Shown here piece by piece: positions 25,946 through 34,336 of a stretch of 64,000 nt of DNA. The DNA comes from Ruminococcus sp. XPD3002 (GTDB lineage: Bacteria > Bacillota > Clostridia > Oscillospirales > Ruminococcaceae). Made by a program: the position numbers and the translations under genes. How positions within the stretch are numbered: the first letter of the stretch is position 1; the number at the start of each line of letters is the position of its first letter. The notes under the pieces were generated by a model. The model was given only the letters and a program-made list of their open reading frames with translations. It was not told the DNA's origin and searched no databases. The stretch lies in contig FPJT01000008.1 of the NCBI GenBank assembly GCA_900119535.1, forward strand, positions 62,001 to 126,000. The letters are read 5' to 3'.

Positions 25946-26185
25946 ATGTGGCACGAAGGTACGATTGGAGTTCCGAAGGGCGACGGAAAGTACACGGTCG
26001 TTCATTACTGGGTGAAAGCCTACGACGAGGGCAGCCAGTACGGGATCGACGGCGGCAAGATCAGCAAGGCGACGCTGAAGATCAACGGCGAGGTTGTTTA
26101 CAACTACGACCGGGGGCTGGATGTCCCGCCGCAGAACGAGGCAGCGGAAACCGCGCTGGCGATCCTGATGCACGAATACAACTAA
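25946..26185 (+). CDS. DUF7678-like small protein
   Basis: 79 residues with GGAGG upstream. MWHEGTIGVPKGDGKYTVVH, then YWVKAYDEGSQYGIDGGKIS matches a small beta-rich family frequent in Firmicutes mobile elements. Function unknown. Last cassette before terL and followed by a hairpin. Confidence 0.82.
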   Translation: MWHEGTIGVPKGDGKYTVVHYWVKAYDEGSQYGIDGGKISKATLKINGEVVYNYDRGLDVPPQNEAAETALAILMHEYN

Positions 26186-26191
26186 AAACAC

Positions 26192-26224
26192 GAAGGCGGC
26201 TACCGGATGGCAGCCGCCTTTCTC
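26192..26224 (+). terminator. Hairpin terminator before terL
   Basis: AAGGCGGCT and AGCCGCCTTT pair around ACCGGATGGC, followed by CTC. The T-run is short, so termination may be partial. It places the ATG at 26207 inside the loop, arguing against that start for terL. Confidence 0.55.
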
Positions 26225-26239
26225 ATGGAGGTGAGGCAC

Positions 26240-27841
26240 TTGCGAAAGCTGAAAGATTATACACCAACGCAGTTCATGGCGGAGGATTCCCATTACGACA
26301 AAGCCGCCGCTGACTATGCGGTGCGGTTCATTGAGTGCCTTGCCCATACCAAAGGCACATGGGCGGGAAAGCCGTTCGAGTTGATTGACTGGCAGGAGCG
26401 CATCATCCGTGACCTGTTCGGTGTCATCAAGCCCAACGGCTACCGTCAGTTCAACACGGCATACATCGAGATTCCGAAAAAGAACGGCAAGTCTGAGCTT
26501 GCCGCCGCTGTTGCGTTATTGCTAACCTGCGGCGACGGCGAGGAACGTGCCGAGGTCTACGGCTGCGCTGCCGACCGTCAGCAGGCTGCGATCGTGTTCG
26601 ATGTCGCCGCCGATATGGTGCGGATGTGTCCCGCCCTGAACAAGCGAGTGAAGATCCTGACCTCGCAGAAGCGCATCGTGTATGTGCCGACCAACTCCTT
26701 CTATCAGGTGCTTTCCGCTGAGGCGTACAGCAAGCACGGATTCAATATTCACGGAGTCGTGTTCGATGAGCTGCACACGCAGCCCAACCGGAAGCTCTTT
26801 GACGTTATGACGAAAGGCTCCGGCGACGCACGAATGCAGCCGCTGTATTTTCTGATCACGACGGCTGGCACAGACACCAATTCCATCTGCTACGAGCAAC
26901 ACCAGAAGGCGCAGGATATTCTCGAAGGGCGCAAGATCGACAAGACCTTCTACCCGGTCATCTACGGCGCTCCCGATGATGCCGACTGGACTTCTCCAGA
27001 GGTCTGGAAGAATTCAAATCCGTCACTCGGTGAAACCATCGGCATGGACAAGGTCGAGGCTGCCTGCGAATCTGCCAAGCAGAACCCCGGTGAAGAAAAT
27101 GCCTTCCGTCAGCTTCGTCTGAATCAATGGGTGAAGCAGACCGTCCGCTGGATGCCGATGCACAAGTGGGACGCCTGCAAGGTCGATTTCGACGAATCGC
27201 TGCTGGAAGGGCGTGTATGTTATGGCGGTCTCGACCTCTCGTCCACGACGGATATCACTGCTTTCGTGCTAGTGTTTCCGCCGACCGACGAGGACGACCA
27301 TTATTATATTCTCCCGTACTTCTGGCTGCCGGAGGAAACGCTTGACCTCCGTGTCCGGCGCGACCATGTGCCGTATGACCTCTGGCAGCGGCAGGGCTTT
27401 CTGATGACGACCGAGGGCAACGTCGTTCACTATGGCTTCATCGAAAATTTCATCGACGAGCTGGGTACACGGTTCAATATCCGGGAGATCGCCTTCGACC
27501 GCTGGGGCGCAGTGCAGATGAGCCAGAACCTTGAGGGGCTGGGCTTCACGCTGGTGCAGTTCGGTCAGGGCTACCGTGATATGTCGCCGCCGACCAAAGA
27601 GCTAATGAAGCTGACGCTGGAGCAGAAGATCGCCCACAACGGGCATCCGGTTCTCCGCTGGAATATGGACAACATTTTCATCAAGCGTGATCCCGCAGGC
27701 AACATCAAGCCGGATAAGGAGAAATCCACGGAGAAGATTGACGGAACGGTCGCCACGATCATGGCTCTCGACCGTGCAATCCGCTGCGGGAACGACTCTG
27801 GCGACAGCATTTATGACAGCAGGGATATGCTTGTTTTGTAA
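26240..27841 (+). CDS. terL: Phage terminase large subunit
   Basis: 533 residues from TTG 26240, chosen because GGAGGTGAGG lies just before it; ATG 26225 is the alternative. ATPase Walker A IPKKNGKSE (about 79-87), Walker B VVFDELH (about 172-178) and the nuclease acidic motif GGLDLSSTTD (about 328) are all present. It cuts and pumps DNA into proheads. The DYTPTQFMAEDSHYDKAAAD start is typical of Terminase_1 partners of P27 small subunits. Confidence 0.94.
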   Translation: MRKLKDYTPTQFMAEDSHYDKAAADYAVRFIECLAHTKGTWAGKPFELIDWQERIIRDLFGVIKPNGYRQFNTAYIEIPKKNGKSELAAAVALLLTCGDGEERAEVYGCAADRQQAAIVFDVAADMVRMCPALNKRVKILTSQKRIVYVPTNSFYQVLSAEAYSKHGFNIHGVVFDELHTQPNRKLFDVMTKGSGDARMQPLYFLITTAGTDTNSICYEQHQKAQDILEGRKIDKTFYPVIYGAPDDADWTSPEVWKNSNPSLGETIGMDKVEAACESAKQNPGEENAFRQLRLNQWVKQTVRWMPMHKWDACKVDFDESLLEGRVCYGGLDLSSTTDITAFVLVFPPTDEDDHYYILPYFWLPEETLDLRVRRDHVPYDLWQRQGFLMTTEGNVVHYGFIENFIDELGTRFNIREIAFDRWGAVQMSQNLEGLGFTLVQFGQGYRDMSPPTKELMKLTLEQKIAHNGHPVLRWNMDNIFIKRDPAGNIKPDKEKSTEKIDGTVATIMALDRAIRCGNDSGDSIYDSRDMLVL

Positions 27842-27900
27842 TGTCTATATACACAACACTGGCGGCTGATTTTTCCCGATTCTTCTGTGGTTTTAGCGGC

Positions 27901-27929
27901 TTGCTATTATTCCGGTTCAGAGTTAATAT
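27901..27929 (+). promoter_or_regulatory. Promoter element, copy 7
   Basis: TTTTAGCGGC leads into TTGCTA, 17-base spacer ending TTCAGAGT, TAATAT, then GTACACAACGG. A matching TATACACAAC lies about 55 bases before the -35 box (27848). Confidence 0.85.
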
Positions 27930-27985
27930 GTACACAACGGAAGGGCAAAGAAGCCCGCCGGAATAAAAACACGGAGGAAACCACA

Positions 27986-28141
27986 ATGAAAAACATCACG
28001 AAGAAGGAACTCAACCGCATCGCAAAGGAGTACGGCTACGATCCGCAGTACCTTGAGGATCAGGTTCTCGACTGGGAGAGCGACGGCATCCGGGTGGATG
28101 CGCAAGACCTCGCAGACTACTGCGCAAACGGCGACATCTGA
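27986..28141 (+). CDS. Small hypothetical cassette protein
   Basis: 51 residues from ATG 27986 (GGAGG upstream). Helical, acidic C-terminus (KKELNRIAKEYGYDPQYLED, then QVLDWESDGIRVDAQDLADY). No family recognised. It is alone behind promoter copy 7, between terL and portal. Confidence 0.7.
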   Translation: MKNITKKELNRIAKEYGYDPQYLEDQVLDWESDGIRVDAQDLADYCANGDI

Positions 28142-28146
28142 AAAGA

Positions 28147-28176
28147 AGGCAGCCCTTCCGGACGGAGGGGCTGTCT
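28147..28176 (-). terminator. Terminator of the 28193 cargo gene
   Basis: A 13-bp stem (AGGCAGCCCTTCC with GGAGGGGCTGTCT, two G-U pairs). On the minus strand it is followed by TTCTTTT. It lies 17 bases past the stop of the minus-strand gene. Confidence 0.72.
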
Positions 28177-28192
28177 GCATAAAAAAATATTA

Positions 28193-28495
28193 TTAGCGAT
28201 TATTCAGTCTGGTTTCAAGTGTTTCCTTAAATTCAGCATTATTACATTTTGAGATCAGCATTCGATATCGTTCAATATTATCTGCATCAAAAACGCTCTC
28301 AATTGTATGCAGCAATCCCCAGTTCAGGTCATCACAATCGTCAGAGAACAGCGTAATCAGTAATTCTGCTTCTTCAAATGTCAGCGGTTCATCAATTTGA
28401 ATCAGTTCATCATACTGATTGAATAATTCATCCGACATTTCGCTGTCATTTGGAATTTTACCGAGATTTACTAACTTCATAACGTTCTCTTTCAT
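28193..28495 (-). CDS. Small acidic protein, cargo gene
   Basis: 100 residues with GAGGTGA upstream. Acidic and helical (DSEMSDELFNQYDELIQIDE, then FEEAELLITLFSDDCDDLNW). The look and length recall immunity proteins of polymorphic toxin systems, but I cannot name a family and no toxin lies beside it. Reverse orientation, own promoter and own terminator mark it as an independent cargo unit inside the packaging module. Confidence 0.7.
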   Translation of the reverse strand: MKENVMKLVNLGKIPNDSEMSDELFNQYDELIQIDEPLTFEEAELLITLFSDDCDDLNWGLLHTIESVFDADNIERYRMLISKCNNAEFKETLETRLNNR

Positions 28496-28548
28496 TTTTA
28501 TCTCACCTCAGGATACATGATTTTCAGCGGAAACCTCCGCTTTTCCAT

Positions 28549-28578
28549 ATTATAACATACGCCCATAGAAAAAGTCAA
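28549..28578 (-). promoter_or_regulatory. Promoter of the acidic cargo gene
   Basis: Minus strand TTGACT (28573-28578), 18 bases, TATAAT (28549-28554). Confidence 0.8.
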
Positions 28579-28596
28579 CCGAAAGGAGTGATGCAC

Positions 28597-29844
28597 ATGG
28601 GTATTTTCAGCGGACTGTTCCGGTCACGGGACAAGCCGAAGGACAGCTACGACAGCCCGTCCTACAGCTATTTCTTCGGACGGACTCATGCAGGCAAGCG
28701 AGTCAACGACCGCACGGCAATGCAGATCATCGCAGTTTATGCCTGCGTGAGAGTTTTGTCGGAGGCGATTGCACAACTGCCCCTGCACGTTTACCAATAC
28801 ACCGACAGCGGAAAAGAGCGAGTGCCGAGGCACCCGCTATATTTTTTGCTTCATGATCAGCCGAATCCCGAAATGACATCCTTCGTGTTCCGGGAAACGC
28901 TCATGGCGCATCTGCTGATTTACGGCAACGCCTATGCGCAGATCATCCGGAACGGCAGAGGCGACGTCATCGGACTGTATCCGCTGATGCCGGATAAGGT
29001 GCGTGTTGACCGTGACGATCGCGGCAGACTCATTTACTGCTACAGCCGATACGACGAACACAATCCGAATTTCAAGCAGCAGGGCGAGATCATTTTGCCG
29101 ATGGAACAGGTGCTGCATATTCCCGGCTTGGGCTTTGACGGTCTGGTCGGATACAGCCCCATTGCAATGGCAAAGAATGCACTCGGTTTGGCGGTCGCCT
29201 GTGATGAGTACGGCTCGTCCTTCTTCGCAAACGGCGCTGCACCTTCTGCGGTGCTGGAGCATCCGGGCGTGATCAAGAATCCGGAGCGTGTGCGTGAGGC
29301 TTGGCAGCGGGCTTACGGCAGCAGCAATGCGCATAAAACTGCGATCTTGGAGGAGGGCATGAAATACACGCCCATCTCCATTCCAAACAACGAGGCGCAG
29401 TTTCTTGAAACCAGAAAGTTTCAGATTGAGGAAATTGCCCGCCTGTACCGTGTGCCGCTGCATATGATCGGCGACCTCGATCATGCTACTTTCAGCAACA
29501 TCGAGCATCTGTCGCTCGAATTCGTAAAATACACCCTTGATCCGTGGCTGGTACGCTGGGAACAGGGACTACAGAAGGCGCTTCTTTCGGATTCCGAAAA
29601 GGGGCGCTATTTCATTAAATTCAATGTGGAAGGTCTGCTGCGCGGCGACTACGCAAGCCGTATGCAGGGCTATGCGACTGCAAGACAGAACGGCTGGATG
29701 TCCGCCAATGATATCCGTGAGTTGGAGGATATGAACGCAATTCCCGATGAGGAAGGCGGCAATCTGTATCTGGTGAACGGCAGCTTCACAAAGCTGGAGG
29801 ACGCAGGCGCTTTCGCAGAGAAAGGAGGAAATGCAGATGAATAA
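28597..29844 (+). CDS. Phage portal protein, HK97 type
   Basis: 415 residues from ATG 28597 (AAAGGAG at correct distance; ATG 28591 is too close). VNDRTAMQIIAVYACVRVLS, LPLHVYQ and later RVPLHMIGDLDHATFSNIEH are classic HK97-type portal signatures. Twelve copies form the DNA entry channel. It overlaps the protease gene by eight bases. Confidence 0.95.
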   Translation: MGIFSGLFRSRDKPKDSYDSPSYSYFFGRTHAGKRVNDRTAMQIIAVYACVRVLSEAIAQLPLHVYQYTDSGKERVPRHPLYFLLHDQPNPEMTSFVFRETLMAHLLIYGNAYAQIIRNGRGDVIGLYPLMPDKVRVDRDDRGRLIYCYSRYDEHNPNFKQQGEIILPMEQVLHIPGLGFDGLVGYSPIAMAKNALGLAVACDEYGSSFFANGAAPSAVLEHPGVIKNPERVREAWQRAYGSSNAHKTAILEEGMKYTPISIPNNEAQFLETRKFQIEEIARLYRVPLHMIGDLDHATFSNIEHLSLEFVKYTLDPWLVRWEQGLQKALLSDSEKGRYFIKFNVEGLLRGDYASRMQGYATARQNGWMSANDIRELEDMNAIPDEEGGNLYLVNGSFTKLEDAGAFAEKGGNADE

Positions 29845-30604
29845 GTTCTGGAACTGGGTACGCAATGAAGACACCGGCGCATCCGAGCTGATCTTCAACG
29901 GACCGATTTCGGAAGACACATGGTTCGGCGATGAGATCACGCCTGCCATGTTCCGTAACGAGCTTTCAAAGGTCAGCGGCGATCTCACTGTCTGGCTAAA
30001 TTCTCCCGGCGGAGATGTATTTGCGGCATCGCAGATCTATACGATGCTCCGCAGTCACAAGGGCAAGGTCACGGTCAAGATCGACGGTATTGCGGCAAGT
30101 GCAGCTTCTGTCGTTGCAATGGCTGGCGACGAAACGCTCATCGCACCGACGGGTATGCTGATGATCCACAACCCCTCGACCGTCGCTTTCGGCAACAAGG
30201 AAGCGATGCTGAAAGCCATCGAGCTGCTGGATGAGGTCAAGGAAAGCATCATCAACGCCTACGAGGAAAAGTCCGGTCTGAGCCGCAGCAAGATCGCCCG
30301 CATGATGGACGAGGAAACATGGCTGAATGCGAAAAAGGCGCAGTCTCTCGGACTGGTGGACGGTATTCTGTTTGCAAGCGGACAGCCGTCAGCCGGACTC
30401 CGGTCGCAGCCGAAGCCGGAGGAAGATGAACCGGATGAGGATGAAAATACACCGAAGCAGGACGAGCCGAAGGAAGATAACCTGACGGCGATGTCCTATT
30501 CCCGTGCCGCTACGATGCAGAGCCTCATGCAGAAGGTCTCCGCCGAGCGCAGGGGTACACCCGTGGATCAGCTCATGAGTCGGCTGAATCTGCTGAAATA
30601 CTGA
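29837..30604 (+). CDS. ClpP-like head maturation protease
   Basis: 255 residues from ATG 29837 (AAAGGAGG upstream). ClpP-fold motifs: WLNSPGGDVFAASQIY, GIAASAASVVAMAGD (catalytic Ser) and MLMIHNPSTVAFG (catalytic His). An acidic linker (about 195-225) leads to a C-terminal helical tail. It trims capsid protein during prohead maturation; position between portal and capsid is standard. Confidence 0.94.
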   Translation: MNKFWNWVRNEDTGASELIFNGPISEDTWFGDEITPAMFRNELSKVSGDLTVWLNSPGGDVFAASQIYTMLRSHKGKVTVKIDGIAASAASVVAMAGDETLIAPTGMLMIHNPSTVAFGNKEAMLKAIELLDEVKESIINAYEEKSGLSRSKIARMMDEETWLNAKKAQSLGLVDGILFASGQPSAGLRSQPKPEEDEPDEDENTPKQDEPKEDNLTAMSYSRAATMQSLMQKVSAERRGTPVDQLMSRLNLLKY

Positions 30605-30619
30605 TTGGAGGTATGTATA

Positions 30620-31825
30620 ATGACTATTCAGGAACTTCGTGAAAAGAGAGCGAAGGCGTGGGATACCGCCCGTGACTTCCTCGACAGCAAGAGACAGGCA
30701 GACGGTACGCTTTCCGAGGAGGACAGCAAGACCTATGACGCAATGGAGGCGACCATCGTCAACCTCGGCAAGGAAATCCAGCGCATGGAGCGTCAGGCGG
30801 AAATTGAAGCGGATATGGCGAAGGCTACCACTTCTCCCATTCTGACTGCGCCTGCTGCACAGAACACCGAGCCGGAAAAGACCGGAACTGCATCTGCAGC
30901 ATACAGTGATGCCTTCTGGAACAGCATCCGCAACCGCAACTGGATCGATGTCCGCAATGATCTTCATGTCGGCACAGACACCGAGGGCGGCTATCTTGTG
31001 CCGGATGAGTTCGAGAGAAAGCTCATCGAGGCGCTGGAGGAAGAGAACATCTTCCGCCAGATGGCGACCGTTATCAAGACTTCCAGCGGCGATCGCAAGA
31101 TTCCGATCGTCACATCGAAGGGCGATGCGGTCTGGATGGATGAGGAGGAGCAGTACACGCTTTCCGATGACACCTTCGGTCAGGCATCGCTCTCCGCATA
31201 TAAGCTCGGCACGGCGATCAAGATCTCTGAAGAGCTTCTCAACGACAGCGTGTTCGACCTTCCGTCTTACATCGCCCGTGAGTTTGCCCGCAGAATCGGT
31301 GCAAAGGAGGAGGAAGCCTTCTTCATCGGCAACGGCACCGGCAAGCCTACCGGCATCTTCAATGCAACCGGCGGCGCACAGGACGGCGCGACTACCGCAG
31401 GCGCAAGCATCACCTTCGATGATGTGATGGAGCTGTTCTATTCGCTCCGCAGCCCTTACCGCAAGAAGGCTGTCTGGGTGCTGAATGATTCTACGGTCAA
31501 GGCACTCCGTAAGCTCAAGGACGGCAACGGCAACTACATCTGGCAGCCTTCCGTTGCGGCAGGCGTTCCCGATACCATCCTCAACCGTCCTTACAAGACC
31601 TCCAGCTATGTTCCGGAGATCGGCGCTGGCAAGAAGTGTATGGCATTCGGCGATTTCAGCTATTACTGGATCGCTGACCGTTCCGGTCGTACCTTCAAGC
31701 GTCTGAATGAGCTGTTCGCTATGACCGGTCAGGTCGGCTTCCTTGCAATGGAGCGTCTTGACGGCAAGCTCATTCTCCCCGAAGCGATCAAGACACTCAA
31801 GGTCAAGAGTGGCAGCGGTGCATGA
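30620..31825 (+). CDS. Major capsid protein, HK97 fold
   Basis: 401 residues from ATG 30620 (GGAGG upstream). Residues 1-100 are a charged helical scaffolding (delta) domain, IQELREKRAKAWDTARDFLD and on. The mature part starts near AYSDAFWNSIR and shows GTDTEGGYLVPDEF, ISEELLNDSVFDLPSYIARE and GNGTGKPTGIF. The neighbouring ClpP-like enzyme likely removes the delta domain. Confidence 0.95.
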   Translation: MTIQELREKRAKAWDTARDFLDSKRQADGTLSEEDSKTYDAMEATIVNLGKEIQRMERQAEIEADMAKATTSPILTAPAAQNTEPEKTGTASAAYSDAFWNSIRNRNWIDVRNDLHVGTDTEGGYLVPDEFERKLIEALEEENIFRQMATVIKTSSGDRKIPIVTSKGDAVWMDEEEQYTLSDDTFGQASLSAYKLGTAIKISEELLNDSVFDLPSYIAREFARRIGAKEEEAFFIGNGTGKPTGIFNATGGAQDGATTAGASITFDDVMELFYSLRSPYRKKAVWVLNDSTVKALRKLKDGNGNYIWQPSVAAGVPDTILNRPYKTSSYVPEIGAGKKCMAFGDFSYYWIADRSGRTFKRLNELFAMTGQVGFLAMERLDGKLILPEAIKTLKVKSGSGA

Positions 31826-32094
31826 TCACTCTGGCTGAGACAAAAAACTATCTTCGTGTGGATCATACAGAGGATGACAAGCTCATCCTCTCGCTGATCG
31901 ACACTGCCAAGCGGCTGGTGCAGGACGTCGGCAGAATGGACGAGGCGGCACTTGCGGTCAACGAGGAAACCACCCGGCAGGCTATGCTGTATACTGTTTC
32001 TTACCTCTATGAGAACCGCAACAGTGCTGACTACCACAAGCTGACGCTGACTCTCCGGTCGCTGTTATTTGCGCAGCGTGAAGGGGTGATCTGA
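31822..32094 (+). CDS. Head-tail connector, gp6-like
   Basis: 90 residues (MITLAETKNYLRVDHTEDDK, then LILSLIDTAKRLVQDV). All-helical connector family that forms a ring under the portal. Overlaps capsid and the next gene by ATGA-type junctions. Confidence 0.9.
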   Translation: MITLAETKNYLRVDHTEDDKLILSLIDTAKRLVQDVGRMDEAALAVNEETTRQAMLYTVSYLYENRNSADYHKLTLTLRSLLFAQREGVI

Positions 32095-32447
32095 TGGAGA
32101 TCGGAACGCTGAATCAGCGCATCGCCTTTCTGGAACACAGCACGAAGATAGACGGCATTGGCAACCACAAAGCCCGGTGGGAGGAGGCTTTCTCCTGCTG
32201 GGCTGCCGTGTCCGTAAAGACATCGACGGAAACAACCGAGGCTGGCGTGACGCAGGAAGTCGTATCGCTGGAATTCACTGTCCGGCAGACACCTGATACC
32301 AAGCGCATCAATACCACCACGCACAAGCTGCGCTTCCGTGGTCTGGTGTATGATATTAACGGTGTACTGCCGAATTATGAATCACTCGACTATATGAAAA
32401 TTACGGCAGGTACACGAAAGGCTGGTGAGCAGGATGACTTCGATTGA
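32094..32447 (+). CDS. Head closure protein, SPP1 gp16-like
   Basis: 117 residues (GTLNQRIAFLEHSTKIDGIG, later FRGLVYDINGVLPNYESLDY). The pattern of a short beta-barrel stopper protein (phage head-tail joining family). Fixed position after the gp6-like connector. Confidence 0.88.
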   Translation: MEIGTLNQRIAFLEHSTKIDGIGNHKARWEEAFSCWAAVSVKTSTETTEAGVTQEVVSLEFTVRQTPDTKRINTTTHKLRFRGLVYDINGVLPNYESLDYMKITAGTRKAGEQDDFD

Positions 32448-32802
32448 CGATATGGCGGCGGAGATCATGCGCGGTCTGACGGAATATGCAGACCTTGCAG
32501 ATACCGCCATGAAAGCGGCTGTGAAAAAGACAGCGACCTCCGTCAAGAAGAAAATCTCCGCCAATGCTCCAAAGCGCAGCGGCAAGTACCGCAAAAGCTG
32601 GACGACCAAGAAAACGAAGGAAAACAGCCATACACTCGAAATGACTGTTCACTCAAAAGACCGCTACCAGCTCGCGCACCTGCTTGAAAAAGGTCATGCA
32701 AAGCGGAACGGCGGACGTGTATCCGGCAAACCGCATATCGCACCTGCGGAAGCGCATGGCGAGGAAATGCTCACGCAGCTCATCGAGGAGGCGCTGTCAT
32801 GA
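32434..32802 (+). CDS. HK97 gp10-like tail-completion protein
   Basis: 122 residues from ATG 32434 (a GTG at 32425 is possible). KKKISANAPKRSGKYRKSWT, then HLLEKGHAKRNGGRV is the gp10 signature. It completes the tail end that docks to the head. Basic overall; overlaps both neighbours. Confidence 0.9.
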   Translation: MTSIDDMAAEIMRGLTEYADLADTAMKAAVKKTATSVKKKISANAPKRSGKYRKSWTTKKTKENSHTLEMTVHSKDRYQLAHLLEKGHAKRNGGRVSGKPHIAPAEAHGEEMLTQLIEEALS

Positions 32803-33116
32803 CCTATGAAGAAATCAATGAAATGATGCAGGAGATCGGGATGCCGTTCGCCTATCATCATTTTGCCGAGGGCGAGTCTCCGAAACCGCCCTTTGTTATT
32901 TTTCTCTCACCCGGCGAGGATACCTTCGGCGCGGATAATCTGATGTATTACAGTTTCAAGCAGCTTGATATTGAACTGTATACAGACGAGAAGTCGCCCG
33001 ATACGGAAAGCCGTGTGGAGGAAGTGCTGACGCAGCACAATATCTATTACACGAAAACGGAAACCTACATCGAGAGCGAACAGCTCTATGAGGTCTTATA
33101 CGAAATGGAGGTATAA
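32799..33116 (+). CDS. Tail terminator-like protein
   Basis: 105 residues. PFAYHHFAEGESPKPPFVIF and the C-terminal YYTKTETYIESEQLYEVLYE resemble the small tail-completion protein that follows gp10 in Firmicutes siphophages. Assignment by position and general pattern. Confidence 0.8.
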   Translation: MTYEEINEMMQEIGMPFAYHHFAEGESPKPPFVIFLSPGEDTFGADNLMYYSFKQLDIELYTDEKSPDTESRVEEVLTQHNIYYTKTETYIESEQLYEVLYEMEV

Positions 33117-33118
33117 CA

Positions 33119-33751
33119 ATGGCACTGCAGAAAAACAAGGTGAAGTTCGGTCTGAACAAGGTTCACTGGGCGAAGATTACAGCATGGTCTGATGAGGGCG
33201 TTCCGACATTTGCAACGCCTGTGCGCCTGCCCGGTGCTGTATCCCTGAGCATTGATGCGAACGGCGAAAACGAGAACTTCTACGCTGACAACAGCGTGTA
33301 TTATGTAATCAATAACAACGCAGGCTACGACGGTGATCTGGAGGTCGCACTCATCACAACCGACTTTGCTACGGCGATTCTCGGTGAGCAGCTCGATGCA
33401 AAGGGCGTTCTGGTGGAGCGTAACGATGCGGAAACATCGCAGTTCGCACTCATGTTCGAGTTTGACGGCGACAAGAACCACATCCGCCATGTGCTGTACT
33501 GCTGCTCTGCATCCCGTCCTGCGACTGAGGGTGAGACCACGGAGGAAAGCAAGAGCGTCAAGACGGAAAAGCTCTCCCTCAAGGCATCGGCGCTGCCGAA
33601 CGGTCTGGTGAAGTCCAAGACCTGCGAAAGCACTGACCAGACCACCTATGACAACTGGTACAATGCTGTGTATATGCCGACTGCTGCTACCAACAACAGC
33701 ACCGGCACACGTTCCGCAGGCACAACCAAAAGCAGCAGCACGACCGAGTAA
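33119..33751 (+). CDS. Major tail tube protein
   Basis: 210 residues. VKFGLNKVHWAKITAWSDEG, GAVSLSIDANGENENFYADN and YDGDLEVALITTDFATAILG match the major tail protein family of Firmicutes siphophages. A Ser/Thr-rich C-terminal tail (NNSTGTRSAGTTKSSSTTE) may be exposed. Copy number sets the tube together with the tape measure. Confidence 0.9.
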   Translation: MALQKNKVKFGLNKVHWAKITAWSDEGVPTFATPVRLPGAVSLSIDANGENENFYADNSVYYVINNNAGYDGDLEVALITTDFATAILGEQLDAKGVLVERNDAETSQFALMFEFDGDKNHIRHVLYCCSASRPATEGETTEESKSVKTEKLSLKASALPNGLVKSKTCESTDQTTYDNWYNAVYMPTAATNNSTGTRSAGTTKSSSTTE

Positions 33752-33762
33752 GGAGGTACAGC

Positions 33763-34143
33763 ATGGCTATTAAAAAGACGATCACCGTTGACGGTATCGA
33801 GGTTCCTTTCAAGGCGAGTGCCGCTGTGCCTCGCCTTTACCGTATCAAGTTCCGCAGGGATATTTACAAGGACTTCGCTGCACTTCAGACTTCCGTGCAG
33901 GAGGGTGACGAGGAAAGTTCTGCTCTTGACATCGAGAGCCTTGAAGTGTTCGAGAATATCGCATACATCATGGCGAAACACGCTGATCCGGAAAACGTCC
34001 CGGACAACCCCGACGAGTGGCTCGAAGCGTTCAACACGTTCTCCATCTACGAGGTGCTGCCGCAGCTCATCGAGCTGTGGGGACTCAACGTGGAAACGCA
34101 GGCGGAATCTAAAAAAAACATCGAAAAACTGACCGCCCGATGA
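33763..34143 (+). CDS. Tail assembly chaperone, gpG-like
   Basis: 126 residues. AVPRLYRIKFRRDIYKDFAA and ENIAYIMAKHADPENVPDNP are typical of the G chaperone. Near its end AAA-AAA-AAC forms a -1 slippery site (34113-34119) that fuses it to the short frame at 34119-34307. The fused chaperone binds the tape measure in lambda-like phages. Confidence 0.9.
   Translation: MAIKKTITVDGIEVPFKASAAVPRLYRIKFRRDIYKDFAALQTSVQEGDEESSALDIESLEVFENIAYIMAKHADPENVPDNPDEWLEAFNTFSIYEVLPQLIELWGLNVETQAESKKNIEKLTAR
34113..34119 (+). promoter_or_regulatory. -1 programmed frameshift site (A AAA AAC)
   Basis: The heptamer is in the X-XXY-YYZ register of the gpG frame. A -1 slip continues as CAT CGA AAA ACT GAC CGC CCG ATG into the gpT-like frame and gives a product of about 181 residues. 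Confidence 0.85.
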
Positions 34144-34307
34144 CAACGCCCCTCTTCCTTCTCCGATGTGTGCAGATCGGGCTGTCCCTTTCGGAGCTTG
34201 ATCTGCTCACGATCGGAGTCGTGAATGATATGTTTACCGAAAAGGAAAATGACGAATATGACGGCTGGCATGAGGTCGCTGGACAGGCAGACTTTGATGC
34301 GTTCTGA
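34140..34307 (+). CDS. gpT-like extension of the tail chaperone
   Basis: 55 codons from the ATG at 34140; the same frame is open back to the slippery site at 34119. MTTPLFLLRCVQIGLSLSEL, then DLLTIGVVNDMFTEK is the usual T part of G-T chaperones, and the end (EYDGWHEVAGQADFDAF) is acidic. It is probably made only as a G-T fusion. The ATG overlapping the gpG stop allows separate initiation too. Confidence 0.8.
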   Translation: MTTPLFLLRCVQIGLSLSELDLLTIGVVNDMFTEKENDEYDGWHEVAGQADFDAF

Positions 34308-34336
34308 TTGACTTTTTCTTCCTACTGTGTTATAAT
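34308..34336 (+). promoter_or_regulatory. Promoter of the EamA cargo gene
   Basis: TTGACT (34308-34313), 17 bases, TATAAT (34331-34336), beginning at the base after the gpT stop codon. Confidence 0.87.

Noticed and set aside
26207..26239. terL start at ATG 26207
   Set aside because: That ATG lies in the loop of the hairpin ending the previous cassette and lacks a ribosome site; TTG 26240 follows GGAGGTGAGG.
21213..27929. CRISPR array suggested by regularly placed repeats
   Set aside because: Repeats are hundreds of bases apart with genes between them and have promoter architecture; no spacers of constant length and no cas genes.
28193..28495. Naming the small acidic gene as an immunity protein
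   Set aside because: Only size and charge suggest it; no family motif and no toxin gene nearby.
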